A stretch of DNA of 6,412 bases, from contig JAUNBO010000071.1 in assembly GCA_030527065.1 (NCBI GenBank), positions 2,455-8,866 of the forward strand. Reading direction: 5' to 3'. Shown piece by piece: positions 1-6,358 of the stretch. Under the pieces are notes generated by a model. It ran no database searches. It saw only the letters and a program-made list of their open reading frames with translations, and was not told the origin of the DNA. The translations under genes were made by a program, and so were the position numbers. The DNA comes from Bacillota bacterium. GTDB lineage: Bacteria > Bacillota > Clostridia > Peptostreptococcales > Anaerovoracaceae. Position 1 is the first letter of the stretch. Every line of letters starts with the position of its first letter.

Positions 1-5
1 CCCCC

Positions 6-1541
6 ATGTTTCAGATCATGTCCCCGGAACAGGCCGTAGGGCTGATAAAGGACGGAGACTGCATTGCCATCAATTCCTTCCTGGCCCTGGCCAACCCCAA
101 CGCCCTCCATACCGCCCTGGCGGAAAGGTTCCGTCAGACCGGCCATCCCTGCGGGCTGGAGCTGTTCTGCTCCTCCGGCTTCGGCGGCTGGGACCCGGAG
201 CTCTTTGCGGACCAGTACATCTCTCAGGGCGCCGTCAGGAAGGTGGTGGCTTCCCACTTTGCCAGCATGCCCGTGGTCCAGAAAATGGCGGCGGAAAACC
301 GGATAGAATGTTATTGCCTGCCCCTGGGCACCCTCTCTCAGTGCATACGGGCGGCGGCGGCGGGCCAGAAGGTCTACCTCAGCAAGGTGGGCCTCAACAT
401 CTTTTCGGACCCCCGGCTGGACGGCCCCGCCCTCAACAGCTGCTCCAAAGAGGAACTGGTGAAGGTGGTCCGGCTGGAAGAGGAAGAATACCTGCTCTAT
501 AAGACCCCGAAGATCGACGTCGCTTTCATAAAGGGCACCACCGTGGACCCCCACGGCAACATTTCCTTTGAGAACGAGCCTGTGGTGGCAGACGCCCTGG
601 CCATGGCCCAGGCCACCAAGAACAACGGCGGCAAGGTCATCGTCCAGGTGGAAAAGGTGAGCCATCTCTTCAAGCGGCCCTGGGATGTGGTAGTCCCCGG
701 CGTTCTGGTGGACGCTGTGGTGGTCTCTCAGGAAATGCCTGAATTCCAGAGGGCCAATCCCGTCCTGTCCGGGGACATCCACGTTCCCGCCAGCCACATG
801 GACTACTGGATGGGCCAGCTCAGGACCTCCAAAAAAGGCGGCCGCCCCAAAGCGGACCAGTCCGCCGACATCATCGGCAGGCGGGCCGCCAGAGAAATGA
901 AGGCGGGAGACGTGGTGAACATCGGCATTGGCATTCCGGAAACCACGGGGAAATATGCTTCGGAGCTGGGCGTCCTGAAGGACGTGACTCTGACGGTGGA
1001 GGCCGGCGGCACCGGCGGGCTTCCCGCTCCCGGGGTCATCTTCGGCTCCACCATAGGGGCGGATATGGCCACGGACATGGCGTCTCAGTTTGATTTCTAC
1101 GATGGCGGGGGCCTGGACATCTGCTTTATGGGCGGGGTGGAGGCGGACTGCCGCGGCAACGTGAACGCCCACCGCATGGGGGACACCTACACGGGCATAG
1201 GCGGCTTTGCCAACATCACCGCCGCCACCAAAACCGTGATTTTCTGCCTCACCTTTTCTGCCAAGGGGCTTTCCGCAGTGATGGAGGGCCCGGAAGGGGT
1301 CCGCATAGAATCTGAGGGCAGCGTCCCAAAATTCAAAAAGGAAATCGCCGCCGTAAGCTTTTCCGCCAAAAACGCCCTGCAAAACGGGCAGCGGGTCCTC
1401 TATGTGACGGAGCGCTGTGTCTTTGGCCTGACTCCGGAGGGCCTGGCCCTGCTGGAGGTCTACCCGGGCATAGACAAGAAGAAGGACGTCCTGGACCGGC
1501 TGGAGTTCCCCGTGAAGGACCTCTGCGAAGTCTGCCGATAA
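6..1541 (+). CDS. Acyl-CoA:acetate/3-ketoacid CoA-transferase (propionate CoA-transferase/YdiF type)
   Basis: This is a class I CoA-transferase with alpha and beta halves fused in one 511-residue chain, close to the roughly 520 residues usual for propionate CoA-transferase. The family moves CoA between an acyl-CoA and a carboxylate such as acetate through a glutamyl-CoA thioester. Seen in the sequence: the N-terminal half carries IKDGD near residue 14 and GNISFE near 184; the C-terminal half carries VEAGGTGGLPAPG, in which Glu332 (codon 999-1001) aligns with the catalytic glutamate, followed by QFDFYDGGGLD at 361-371 and YVTERCVF at 466-473. The expected N-terminal glycine motif (SGFVG in the Clostridium propionicum enzyme) reads NSFLA here. 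The enzyme is presumably cytoplasmic. The exact substrate cannot be read from sequence; a short-chain or branched acyl-CoA is plausible. Only five bases precede the ATG, so its ribosome-binding site is out of view and the true start may lie slightly upstream; an ATG at 18 is less likely. It converges on the ABC operon. Confidence 0.9.
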   Translation: MFQIMSPEQAVGLIKDGDCIAINSFLALANPNALHTALAERFRQTGHPCGLELFCSSGFGGWDPELFADQYISQGAVRKVVASHFASMPVVQKMAAENRIECYCLPLGTLSQCIRAAAAGQKVYLSKVGLNIFSDPRLDGPALNSCSKEELVKVVRLEEEEYLLYKTPKIDVAFIKGTTVDPHGNISFENEPVVADALAMAQATKNNGGKVIVQVEKVSHLFKRPWDVVVPGVLVDAVVVSQEMPEFQRANPVLSGDIHVPASHMDYWMGQLRTSKKGGRPKADQSADIIGRRAAREMKAGDVVNIGIGIPETTGKYASELGVLKDVTLTVEAGGTGGLPAPGVIFGSTIGADMATDMASQFDFYDGGGLDICFMGGVEADCRGNVNAHRMGDTYTGIGGFANITAATKTVIFCLTFSAKGLSAVMEGPEGVRIESEGSVPKFKKEIAAVSFSAKNALQNGQRVLYVTERCVFGLTPEGLALLEVYPGIDKKKDVLDRLEFPVKDLCEVCR

Positions 1542-1547
1542 ACATGC

Positions 1548-1614
1548 CAGCGGTAAAAACGGTTGCAAGCACCCATTCAACAACACAGACCCGGTCTTGC
1601 CGCTTTTACCGCTG
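1548..1614. terminator. Inverted repeat between convergent genes, possible bidirectional terminator
   Basis: Perfect 11-bp arms CAGCGGTAAAA (1548-1558) and TTTTACCGCTG (1604-1614) flank 45 bases, and inside them GCAAG (1565-1569) can pair with CTTGC (1596-1600). The element starts six bases after the CoA-transferase stop and lies about 40 bases past the end of the ABC operon, so a shared 3' end structure is a reasonable inference. It is not a textbook intrinsic terminator, because no T tract follows the stem on either strand. Confidence 0.4.
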
Positions 1615-1643
1615 TATACGCAGCGGACTTCGGCTTTGCCGCT
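1609..1643. repeat. Overlapping small inverted repeats that compete with the larger stem
   Basis: CCGCTG (1609-1614) and CAGCGG (1621-1626) are perfect 6-bp complements around the six bases TATACG. AGCGG (1622-1626) can also pair with CCGCT (1639-1643), and CGGC-TTT-GCCG (1631-1641) is a further small hairpin. The arm at 1609-1614 is shared with the larger inverted repeat starting at 1548, so the pairings exclude each other. The function is unknown. Confidence 0.4.
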
Positions 1644-1653
1644 CCCACCGCTT

Positions 1654-3546
1654 CTAATCCAATTCTGCTGCGCCGGTATACAGTTCGTAATACCGGCCTT
1701 TTTGTTCCAGAAGCGCCTGGTGGGAGCCCCGCTCCACCACCTGGCCCTGCTCCAGAACCAGAATGGCCTCCGCATCCCGCACCGTGGACAGCCGGTGGGC
1801 TATGACAAAGGTGGTGCGGTCTTCCATGAGCCGGCTCAGCCCCTTCTGTATCCGGGCCTCGGTGCGGGTGTCCACAGAGCTGGTGGCCTCGTCCAGGATC
1901 AGGATGGGGGCGTCGGCCACGGCGGCCCGGGCAATGTTCAGAAGCTGCCGCTGGCCCTGGGACAGGTTGGCCCCGTCTCCCTCTATCAGCGTATCGTAGC
2001 CCTGAGGCAGACGGCGGATGAAGGAATGGGCCCCTGCCAGCCGGGCCGCCGCCTCCACCGCTTCGTCCCCGGCTTCCAGATTGCCGTAGCGGATGTTCTC
2101 CCGGACGGTGCCTGTGAACAGGTGAGTGTCCTGGAGCACCACGGACATGGAGCGGCGGAGATCGTCCCGCCGGATCTGGCGAAGGTCTATGCCGTCTATG
2201 GTGATGCTGCCCTCCTCTATCTCGTAAAAGCGGGTCAGCAGGTTGATGATGGTGGTTTTCCCTGCGCCGGTGGAGCCCACAAAGGCGATCTTTTCACCGG
2301 GCCTGGCAAAGAGGGACAGATCTTTCAGCACGGTCTTTTCCGGCACATAACCGAAGGTGACGTTGTGGAAGCGCACGTCTCCCATCACCGGGATCCGCTC
2401 TTCTCCCCTGCTCCAATAGAAGCTCTCTCCTTCCTTTTCCAGGCCGTAGCTGTCCGGCCCGTCCTCTTCCTCCGGCCGCTCCCCTATCACCTCAAAGATG
2501 CGCTCGGCCCCGGCCACGGCGGTGATGATGGCGTTGTACTGGCTGGTGGCCTCGTTGATGGGACGGCCGAACTGCTGGGCCAGGTTCAGGAAGACCACCA
2601 GGGCCCCTACGGTAAGGCTGCCGCCGATGGTGAGAATGCCGCCGATGGCCGCCACCAATGCGTAATTGATGGTGTTCAGGTTCCGGGAAAGGGGCATCAT
2701 GGTCCCGGCAAAGGTCTGGGCAGTGACGGCCACCTTCCGCAGAGCCTCGTTCCGGCGGTGGAATTCCTCTTCCGCCCGCTCTTCATAGCAGAAGGATTTC
2801 ACCACCTTCTGCCCCGTCATGATCTCTTCGATGTGACCGTTCACCGCTCCCAGATTTTTCTGCTGGGCCACAAAATACTTGCTGCTGGCCTTCATTATTT
2901 TGGAAAGGATCAGGAACATCACCGGCGCCATCAGGAGGGTAACGGCGGTGAGCAGCAGGCTGCGCCACAGCATAAGGCCCAGGATGCCCGCAAAGGTGAT
3001 GACGCTGGAAAGCAGGGACAGAAGGCTGTTCTGCAGGGCGTCGTTGAGGGTGTCCACGTCGTTGGTGAAGCGGCTCATCATCTCCCCGTGGGTCCTGCTG
3101 TCATAGTAGCGGACGGGCAGGGTCTGTAAATGGTCAAAAAGCTCGCCCCGGATGTCCCGTATGGTCCGCTGGGTCACCGATATCATCACCCGCATCTGCA
3201 CATAGGCCGCTGCCGCGGAAACGGCGTAGATGACCCCCAGGACAATGAGCCCGTGAAGCAGCCCCGCCAGGCGGCTTTCCAGGGAAAGGTCTCCATTGGC
3301 CGGCTGTAAGAACTCGTCTATGATGGGCTCAAGATAGGCCGTCCCCGCCAGGGAAGCCACGATGTTTATGAGGACCATGAGGAACGCCAGGATCACCAGG
3401 CCCTTCCGCCGGCCCAGATGGTCCCACAGGGTCAGCAGGGTCTTTCTGACGCTCTTCGGCTTTTCCAGCGCCGCCCCATGTCCGGGGCCGGGGCCTCTTC
3501 CTCCCGGTCCGCCGGGGGCGGCCCCTCTGATCTTCCCGCCCTTCAT
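1654..3546 (-). CDS. Heterodimeric ABC exporter, second subunit with intact catalytic residues (TM288-like)
   Basis: This 630-residue protein is a half-transporter: a six-helix membrane domain (about residues 48-330) followed by an ATP-binding domain (about 390-625). Seen: A-loop Tyr400, Walker A GSTGAGKTT (424-432), Q-loop Gln472, signature LSQGQ (528-532), Walker B ILILDE with Glu553, D-loop SSVD (556-559) and switch His584. The glutamate and histidine needed for hydrolysis are present, while the signature has Gln in place of the first Gly of LSGGQ. In TM287/TM288 and BmrCD relatives this is the mark of the subunit that contributes its signature to the partner's degenerate site. The first 28 or so residues are Gly/Pro/Arg-rich, an extension I recall from other Firmicutes members of this type. 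The start is well set: AAAGGAGG (3554-3561) lies 7 bases before the ATG, and the ATG shares one base with the stop of the preceding subunit gene, so translation is probably coupled. It is probably an exporter of hydrophobic compounds, lipids or drugs; the substrate is unknown. Confidence 0.93.
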   Translation of the reverse strand: MKGGKIRGAAPGGPGGRGPGPGHGAALEKPKSVRKTLLTLWDHLGRRKGLVILAFLMVLINIVASLAGTAYLEPIIDEFLQPANGDLSLESRLAGLLHGLIVLGVIYAVSAAAAYVQMRVMISVTQRTIRDIRGELFDHLQTLPVRYYDSRTHGEMMSRFTNDVDTLNDALQNSLLSLLSSVITFAGILGLMLWRSLLLTAVTLLMAPVMFLILSKIMKASSKYFVAQQKNLGAVNGHIEEIMTGQKVVKSFCYEERAEEEFHRRNEALRKVAVTAQTFAGTMMPLSRNLNTINYALVAAIGGILTIGGSLTVGALVVFLNLAQQFGRPINEATSQYNAIITAVAGAERIFEVIGERPEEEDGPDSYGLEKEGESFYWSRGEERIPVMGDVRFHNVTFGYVPEKTVLKDLSLFARPGEKIAFVGSTGAGKTTIINLLTRFYEIEEGSITIDGIDLRQIRRDDLRRSMSVVLQDTHLFTGTVRENIRYGNLEAGDEAVEAAARLAGAHSFIRRLPQGYDTLIEGDGANLSQGQRQLLNIARAAVADAPILILDEATSSVDTRTEARIQKGLSRLMEDRTTFVIAHRLSTVRDAEAILVLEQGQVVERGSHQALLEQKGRYYELYTGAAELD

Positions 3547-5333
3547 CAGACCGCCTCCTTTCCGCTCATCTGGGACTCATAAATTTCCCTGTATTCCTGG
3601 CAGGTCTCCAGGAGCTCCCGGTGCGTCCCGCTGCCCACTATCTCTCCCTCGTCCATCACCAGGATACGGTCCGCATCCATAACGGAGCCGATGCGCTGGG
3701 CGATGAGGAAGGTGGTGGTATCCTTCAGTTCCCGGTCGAAGGCCTGCCGGATGCGCCGCTCCGTGGCGGTGTCCACGGCGCTGGTGCTGTCGTCCAGTAT
3801 CAGTATGGGGGGCTTTTTCAGCATGGCTCTGGCAATGCACAGCCGCTGCTTCTGCCCGCCGGAAAGGTTCACGCCCCCCTGCTCCAGCCGGGTTTGGTAC
3901 CCCTCGGAAAAGCTCATGATAAAATCGTGGGCCTGGGCGGCCTCTGCCGCTTCCTGTACCTCCTGCTCCGTGGCGTCCTCCCGGCCCCAGCGCAGGTTTT
4001 CTTCTATGGTCCCGGAAAACAGGGTGTTTTTCTGAAGCACCATGCCCACGGAATTTCTCAGCTCCCGGAGCCCGTACTCCCGCACATCTCTGCCGTCCAC
4101 CAAGACCTGGCCCTCGCTCACATCGTAAAACCGGGGGATCAGCTGGACCAGGGAGCTCTTGCCGGAGCCGGTGCCGCCGATGAGGGCCACCACCTCTCCC
4201 GGCTCTGCTGTAAAGCTCACGTCCCGCAGCACGTATTCCTGATTTTCCTTTCCGTATATAAAGCAGACGCCCCGGAACTCCACTCTGCCCTTTATTGGAG
4301 GGGCCGCCGCCGGGCCGGAGCCCCCTTCCGCTGCCAGGCCGGAAGCCCCTTTCTCTTCTGCCGCCGGGCCGCCTCTTCCTTCCTCCAGAGTGCTTTTTGC
4401 GTCCAGCACCTCCCGGACCCGCTTGTACGAGGCGCTGGCCCGGGTGAGCATGATGAAGACCATGGAGATCATCATCAGGGACATGAGTATCATCATGATG
4501 TAGTTGATAAAGGCCACAATATCCGCCACGTTCATCTGGCCGTAAATGACCTGATTCCCGCCGATCCAGAGCACCGCCAGGATGCAGGCGTTCACCACCA
4601 GCATCATTACGGGCATGTTGAAAATCACCAGATTCATGGCCTTCATGGTGGCTTCCATCAGCTCTTCGTTGGAACGGCGGAACTTTTTCTTTTCAAACTC
4701 CTCCTGCACAAAGGATTTCACCACCCGGATGTTGGTCATGTTCTCCTGCACGTCCCGGTTGACCCCGTCTATGCAGACCTGCATCCGCTGGAAGCGGGGC
4801 ATGGCCCGGGACAGGATCAGGCCCAGGAACAGGAGCAGCACCGGGGTGGCCACCAGAAGCACCCCTGACAGGGAGACGGACAGCCGCAGGGCCATGATGA
4901 TGGCAAAGACCAGCATAAGGGGGGCGCGGATGACGATGCGCATCCCCATAAGGACGGTGTTCTGCATGAGGGTGACGTCGTTGGTGAGGCGGGTGCTCAG
5001 GGACGCCGTGGAAAAATCGTCCAGGTTTTCAAAGGAAAAGCCCTGGACCTTATGGAACAGGACCCGGCGCAGATCGGCGGCAAAGCCTACGCTGGCCACG
5101 GCGGAGCAGCGGGCGTTGGCCAGACCGGCGGCGGTGGCCACCACGGCCAGGAGAAGCATGACCCCTCCCGTCTGTAAAATGTACGGCAGATCTCCTGCCG
5201 GGATGCCGGTCCCCACGATGGCCGCCATCAGCATGGGCTGCAGGATTTCTGCGGCCACGTCCACCACCATGCACAAGACGGCCAGGGTGACCGCCTTTCC
5301 ATAAGGCTTCAGACAGCCCCACAATTCTCTCAT
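3546..5333 (-). CDS. Heterodimeric ABC exporter, first subunit with degenerate ATPase site (TM287-like)
   Basis: This is a half-transporter of 595 residues from the chosen ATG: six hydrophobic helices at about 14-40, 51-74, 130-150, 155-175, 235-259 and 269-299, then an ATP-binding domain. Seen: A-loop Tyr360, Walker A GGTGSGKSS (386-394), Q-loop Gln434, canonical signature LSGGQ (490-494), Walker B ILILDD with Asp515 where the catalytic Glu should be, and AQR with Gln546 where the switch His should be. These two changes are the known features of the non-hydrolysing site in TM287-type subunits, so the protein should work only with the downstream partner. A Gly/Ala/Glu/Pro-rich stretch (about residues 315-347, bases 4293-4391) lengthens the link between the membrane and ATPase domains. 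The frame extends to a GTG at 5363, but GGGAGAG (5340-5346) precedes the ATG at 5333 at good spacing and nothing comparable precedes the GTG, so the ATG is preferred. The substrate is unknown. Confidence 0.93.
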   Translation of the reverse strand: MRELWGCLKPYGKAVTLAVLCMVVDVAAEILQPMLMAAIVGTGIPAGDLPYILQTGGVMLLLAVVATAAGLANARCSAVASVGFAADLRRVLFHKVQGFSFENLDDFSTASLSTRLTNDVTLMQNTVLMGMRIVIRAPLMLVFAIIMALRLSVSLSGVLLVATPVLLLFLGLILSRAMPRFQRMQVCIDGVNRDVQENMTNIRVVKSFVQEEFEKKKFRRSNEELMEATMKAMNLVIFNMPVMMLVVNACILAVLWIGGNQVIYGQMNVADIVAFINYIMMILMSLMMISMVFIMLTRASASYKRVREVLDAKSTLEEGRGGPAAEEKGASGLAAEGGSGPAAAPPIKGRVEFRGVCFIYGKENQEYVLRDVSFTAEPGEVVALIGGTGSGKSSLVQLIPRFYDVSEGQVLVDGRDVREYGLRELRNSVGMVLQKNTLFSGTIEENLRWGREDATEQEVQEAAEAAQAHDFIMSFSEGYQTRLEQGGVNLSGGQKQRLCIARAMLKKPPILILDDSTSAVDTATERRIRQAFDRELKDTTTFLIAQRIGSVMDADRILVMDEGEIVGSGTHRELLETCQEYREIYESQMSGKEAV

Positions 5334-5339
5334 CTCGTT

Positions 5340-5346
5340 CTCTCCC
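5340..5346 (-). promoter_or_regulatory. Ribosome-binding site deciding the start of the first ABC subunit
   Basis: On the minus strand GGGAGAG is followed by AACGAG and then ATG (5333-5331). The in-frame GTG at 5363 has only pyrimidine-rich sequence upstream (CCCCCTGGCACCCC), so this site favours the ATG and a 595-residue protein. Confidence 0.65.
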
Positions 5347-5408
5347 AACTCGTTACTATTCACGGGGTGCCAGGGGGACGGTTTGCCGGTCTGTCCTCGT
5401 CCCAGAGA

Positions 5409-5414
5409 ATTTTA
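5409..5414 (-). promoter_or_regulatory. Possible -10 box for the ABC operon
   Basis: TAAAAT on the minus strand matches five of six bases of the TATAAT consensus and lies about 75 bases before the ABC start codon. No convincing -35 box is seen 16-18 bases upstream, where the GC hairpin 5427-5445 sits, so this is a weak candidate. Confidence 0.2.
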
Positions 5415-5426
5415 CGGCTCAACTCC

Positions 5427-5445
5427 CTGCCGGAAAGGCCGGCAG
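5427..5445. other. Perfect 7-bp GC hairpin in the trmB-ABC gap
   Basis: CTGCCGG (5427-5433) and CCGGCAG (5439-5445) pair perfectly around a five-base loop. No T tract follows directly on the minus strand, so it is not a standard intrinsic terminator for trmB. It lies about 95 bases before the ABC start and could be part of a 3' end, a leader or an operator; the sequence does not decide. Confidence 0.4.
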
Positions 5446-5463
5446 CTTCCCCTGATTTTTGTG

Positions 5464-5487
5464 AAAAACCCTTCTCTGTTCTCAGGG
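5464..5487 (-). terminator. Weak intrinsic terminator-like element at the trmB stop
   Basis: On the minus strand CCCT (5487-5484, reaching into the TGA stop), an 11-base loop and AGGG (5472-5469) are followed immediately by TTTTT (5468-5464). The order stem then T run is right for an intrinsic terminator, but a 4-bp stem is short. If real, it would separate trmB transcription from the ABC genes. Confidence 0.3.
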
Positions 5488-6261
5488 CCGGCGCTCCGGC
5501 GTCCGGGCCATGCAGTAGTTGATTTTTTCCCCCAACTTCAGAAAGCGTTCCTCATATTGGCTGGTGACCAGGCGGGCAGGCAGCTCTGTCCCGTGCAGGT
5601 CCCCGGTGCATTCCAGAAGTTCGTACCCCGCCGCCGCCAGCTCTTCCAGCGTGAAGGCGAAGAGAGCGTCGTTATCGGTCTTGATCTCCAGCAGGCCGCC
5701 GGGGACCATAGCCTTTTTATAGCCCTCCAGAAAGCTTCTGTGAGTGAGGCGGTGCTTGGCGTAGCGGGCCTTGGGCCAGGGGTCGCTGAAATTCAGATAG
5801 ATTCCCGCCAGCTCTCCTTCTGCGAAGTAGTCCTCCACTCTGCTGATGAACTCCGCGATGAAGATCACATTGGGCAGCCGGAGGCTGTCCGCCAGCTCCA
5901 GGGCCCGGAGGACGATGCTGCTGCGGCCCTCCGCCCCGATGTAAAATCGTCCGGGATGGGCCTGAGCCAAAGCGGTGAGGAAATGGCCCCGGCCGCAGCC
6001 CAGCTCCAGGAACAGGGGGACCTCCCGGGCCGCCTCCCTTTCTTCCCCGGAGGCGGCTTTCTCCGGCGGCGCTCCGGGGCCGCCGCCGGTCCGGCCCCCG
6101 CCGGCCAGCGCCACAGGGACGGCGGCAGGCCGCTCCCCGGCTCCCATGCAAAGCTCCGCCAGCTCCCGCCAGCTCCCCTTCATCTCCCTGGGCGACCCTG
6201 CCGTATAATGGGCCATGGCCGCCAGCCTCGCCCCTTCGTTCTTCACCTTCCGCTGTCTCAT
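5482..6261 (-). CDS. trmB: tRNA (guanine-N7-)-methyltransferase TrmB
   Basis: TrmB uses S-adenosylmethionine to make 7-methylguanosine at position 46 in the variable loop of tRNAs, in the cytoplasm. Seen in the 259-residue product: start MRQRKVKN, which is typical of Firmicutes members; SAM-binding motif I LFLELGCGRGHFL (83-95); the acidic residue of GAEGRSS near 111; the family hallmark NFSDPWPKARYAKHRL (157-172); LEIKTDN (191-197); and TSQYEERFLKLG (233-244). Between the KGSW segment and motif I sits a Gly/Ala/Pro/Glu-rich insert of about 40 residues (42-80), which makes the protein longer than the usual 210-240 residues. The ATG at 6261 is chosen because it gives the conserved N-terminus and has GGGAGG seven bases upstream; the frame extends to a TTG at 6315, but that part is low-complexity. 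It lies upstream of the ABC pair on the same strand, but a 148-bp gap argues against tight coupling. Confidence 0.93.
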   Translation of the reverse strand: MRQRKVKNEGARLAAMAHYTAGSPREMKGSWRELAELCMGAGERPAAVPVALAGGGRTGGGPGAPPEKAASGEEREAAREVPLFLELGCGRGHFLTALAQAHPGRFYIGAEGRSSIVLRALELADSLRLPNVIFIAEFISRVEDYFAEGELAGIYLNFSDPWPKARYAKHRLTHRSFLEGYKKAMVPGGLLEIKTDNDALFAFTLEELAAAGYELLECTGDLHGTELPARLVTSQYEERFLKLGEKINYCMARTPERRP

Positions 6262-6274
6262 GGGAGCCCCTCCC
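6262..6274 (-). promoter_or_regulatory. trmB ribosome-binding site inside a potential hairpin
   Basis: The minus strand reads GGGAGGGGCTCCC directly before the ATG. GGGAGG (6274-6269) is the Shine-Dalgarno sequence and supports the start at 6261. GGGAG and CTCCC are perfect 5-bp complements around GGG, so the site could fold on itself and limit initiation. Folding is inferred from the sequence only. Confidence 0.45.
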
Positions 6275-6358
6275 GGCCTGCCCCGGCCATCTTCCCTGCA
6301 CCGGCACCGGCACAAACTCCGCCGCCTTCACCGCCACCGGCTCCGGCGCAAGCCCCGC
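6262..6358. other. Low-complexity GC-rich gap upstream of trmB
   Basis: The 97 bases between the partial gene's TAG and trmB are rich in repeated CCGGCACCGGCAC- and CCGCC-like units. I see no promoter or T-rich terminator here, so trmB may be read through from the upstream gene. One minus-strand frame keeps G at most third positions. Confidence 0.4.

Noticed and set aside
1597..3129. Long plus-strand open frame of 510 codons opposite the second ABC subunit gene
   Set aside because: The opposite strand encodes a full ABC subunit with every expected motif; the plus-strand product has no recognisable domain and is rich in His, Gly and Gln, as expected of an antisense frame in GC-rich DNA.
3621..4868. 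Plus-strand open frame of 415 codons opposite the first ABC subunit gene
   Set aside because: It mirrors a clearly real gene, has the same His/Gly/Gln-rich antisense composition and shows no family motif.
5456..5468. TTTTT-GTG-AAAAA palindrome in the trmB-ABC gap
   Set aside because: A 5-bp A/T stem with a 3-base loop is too weak to call; its T run on the minus strand is already used in the terminator-like element.
6157..6176. Two tandem copies of the 10-base unit CGCCAGCTCC
   Set aside because: The copies lie inside the conserved KGSWRELAEL coding stretch of trmB, and the 10-base period would break the frame if it expanded; likely chance.
5717..6337. Second minus-strand frame overlapping trmB
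   Set aside because: It runs out of frame through the conserved TrmB motifs and gives a Gly/Arg/Pro-rich product; only its first 25 or so codons, before trmB begins, have a coding-like pattern, and these are reported separately.
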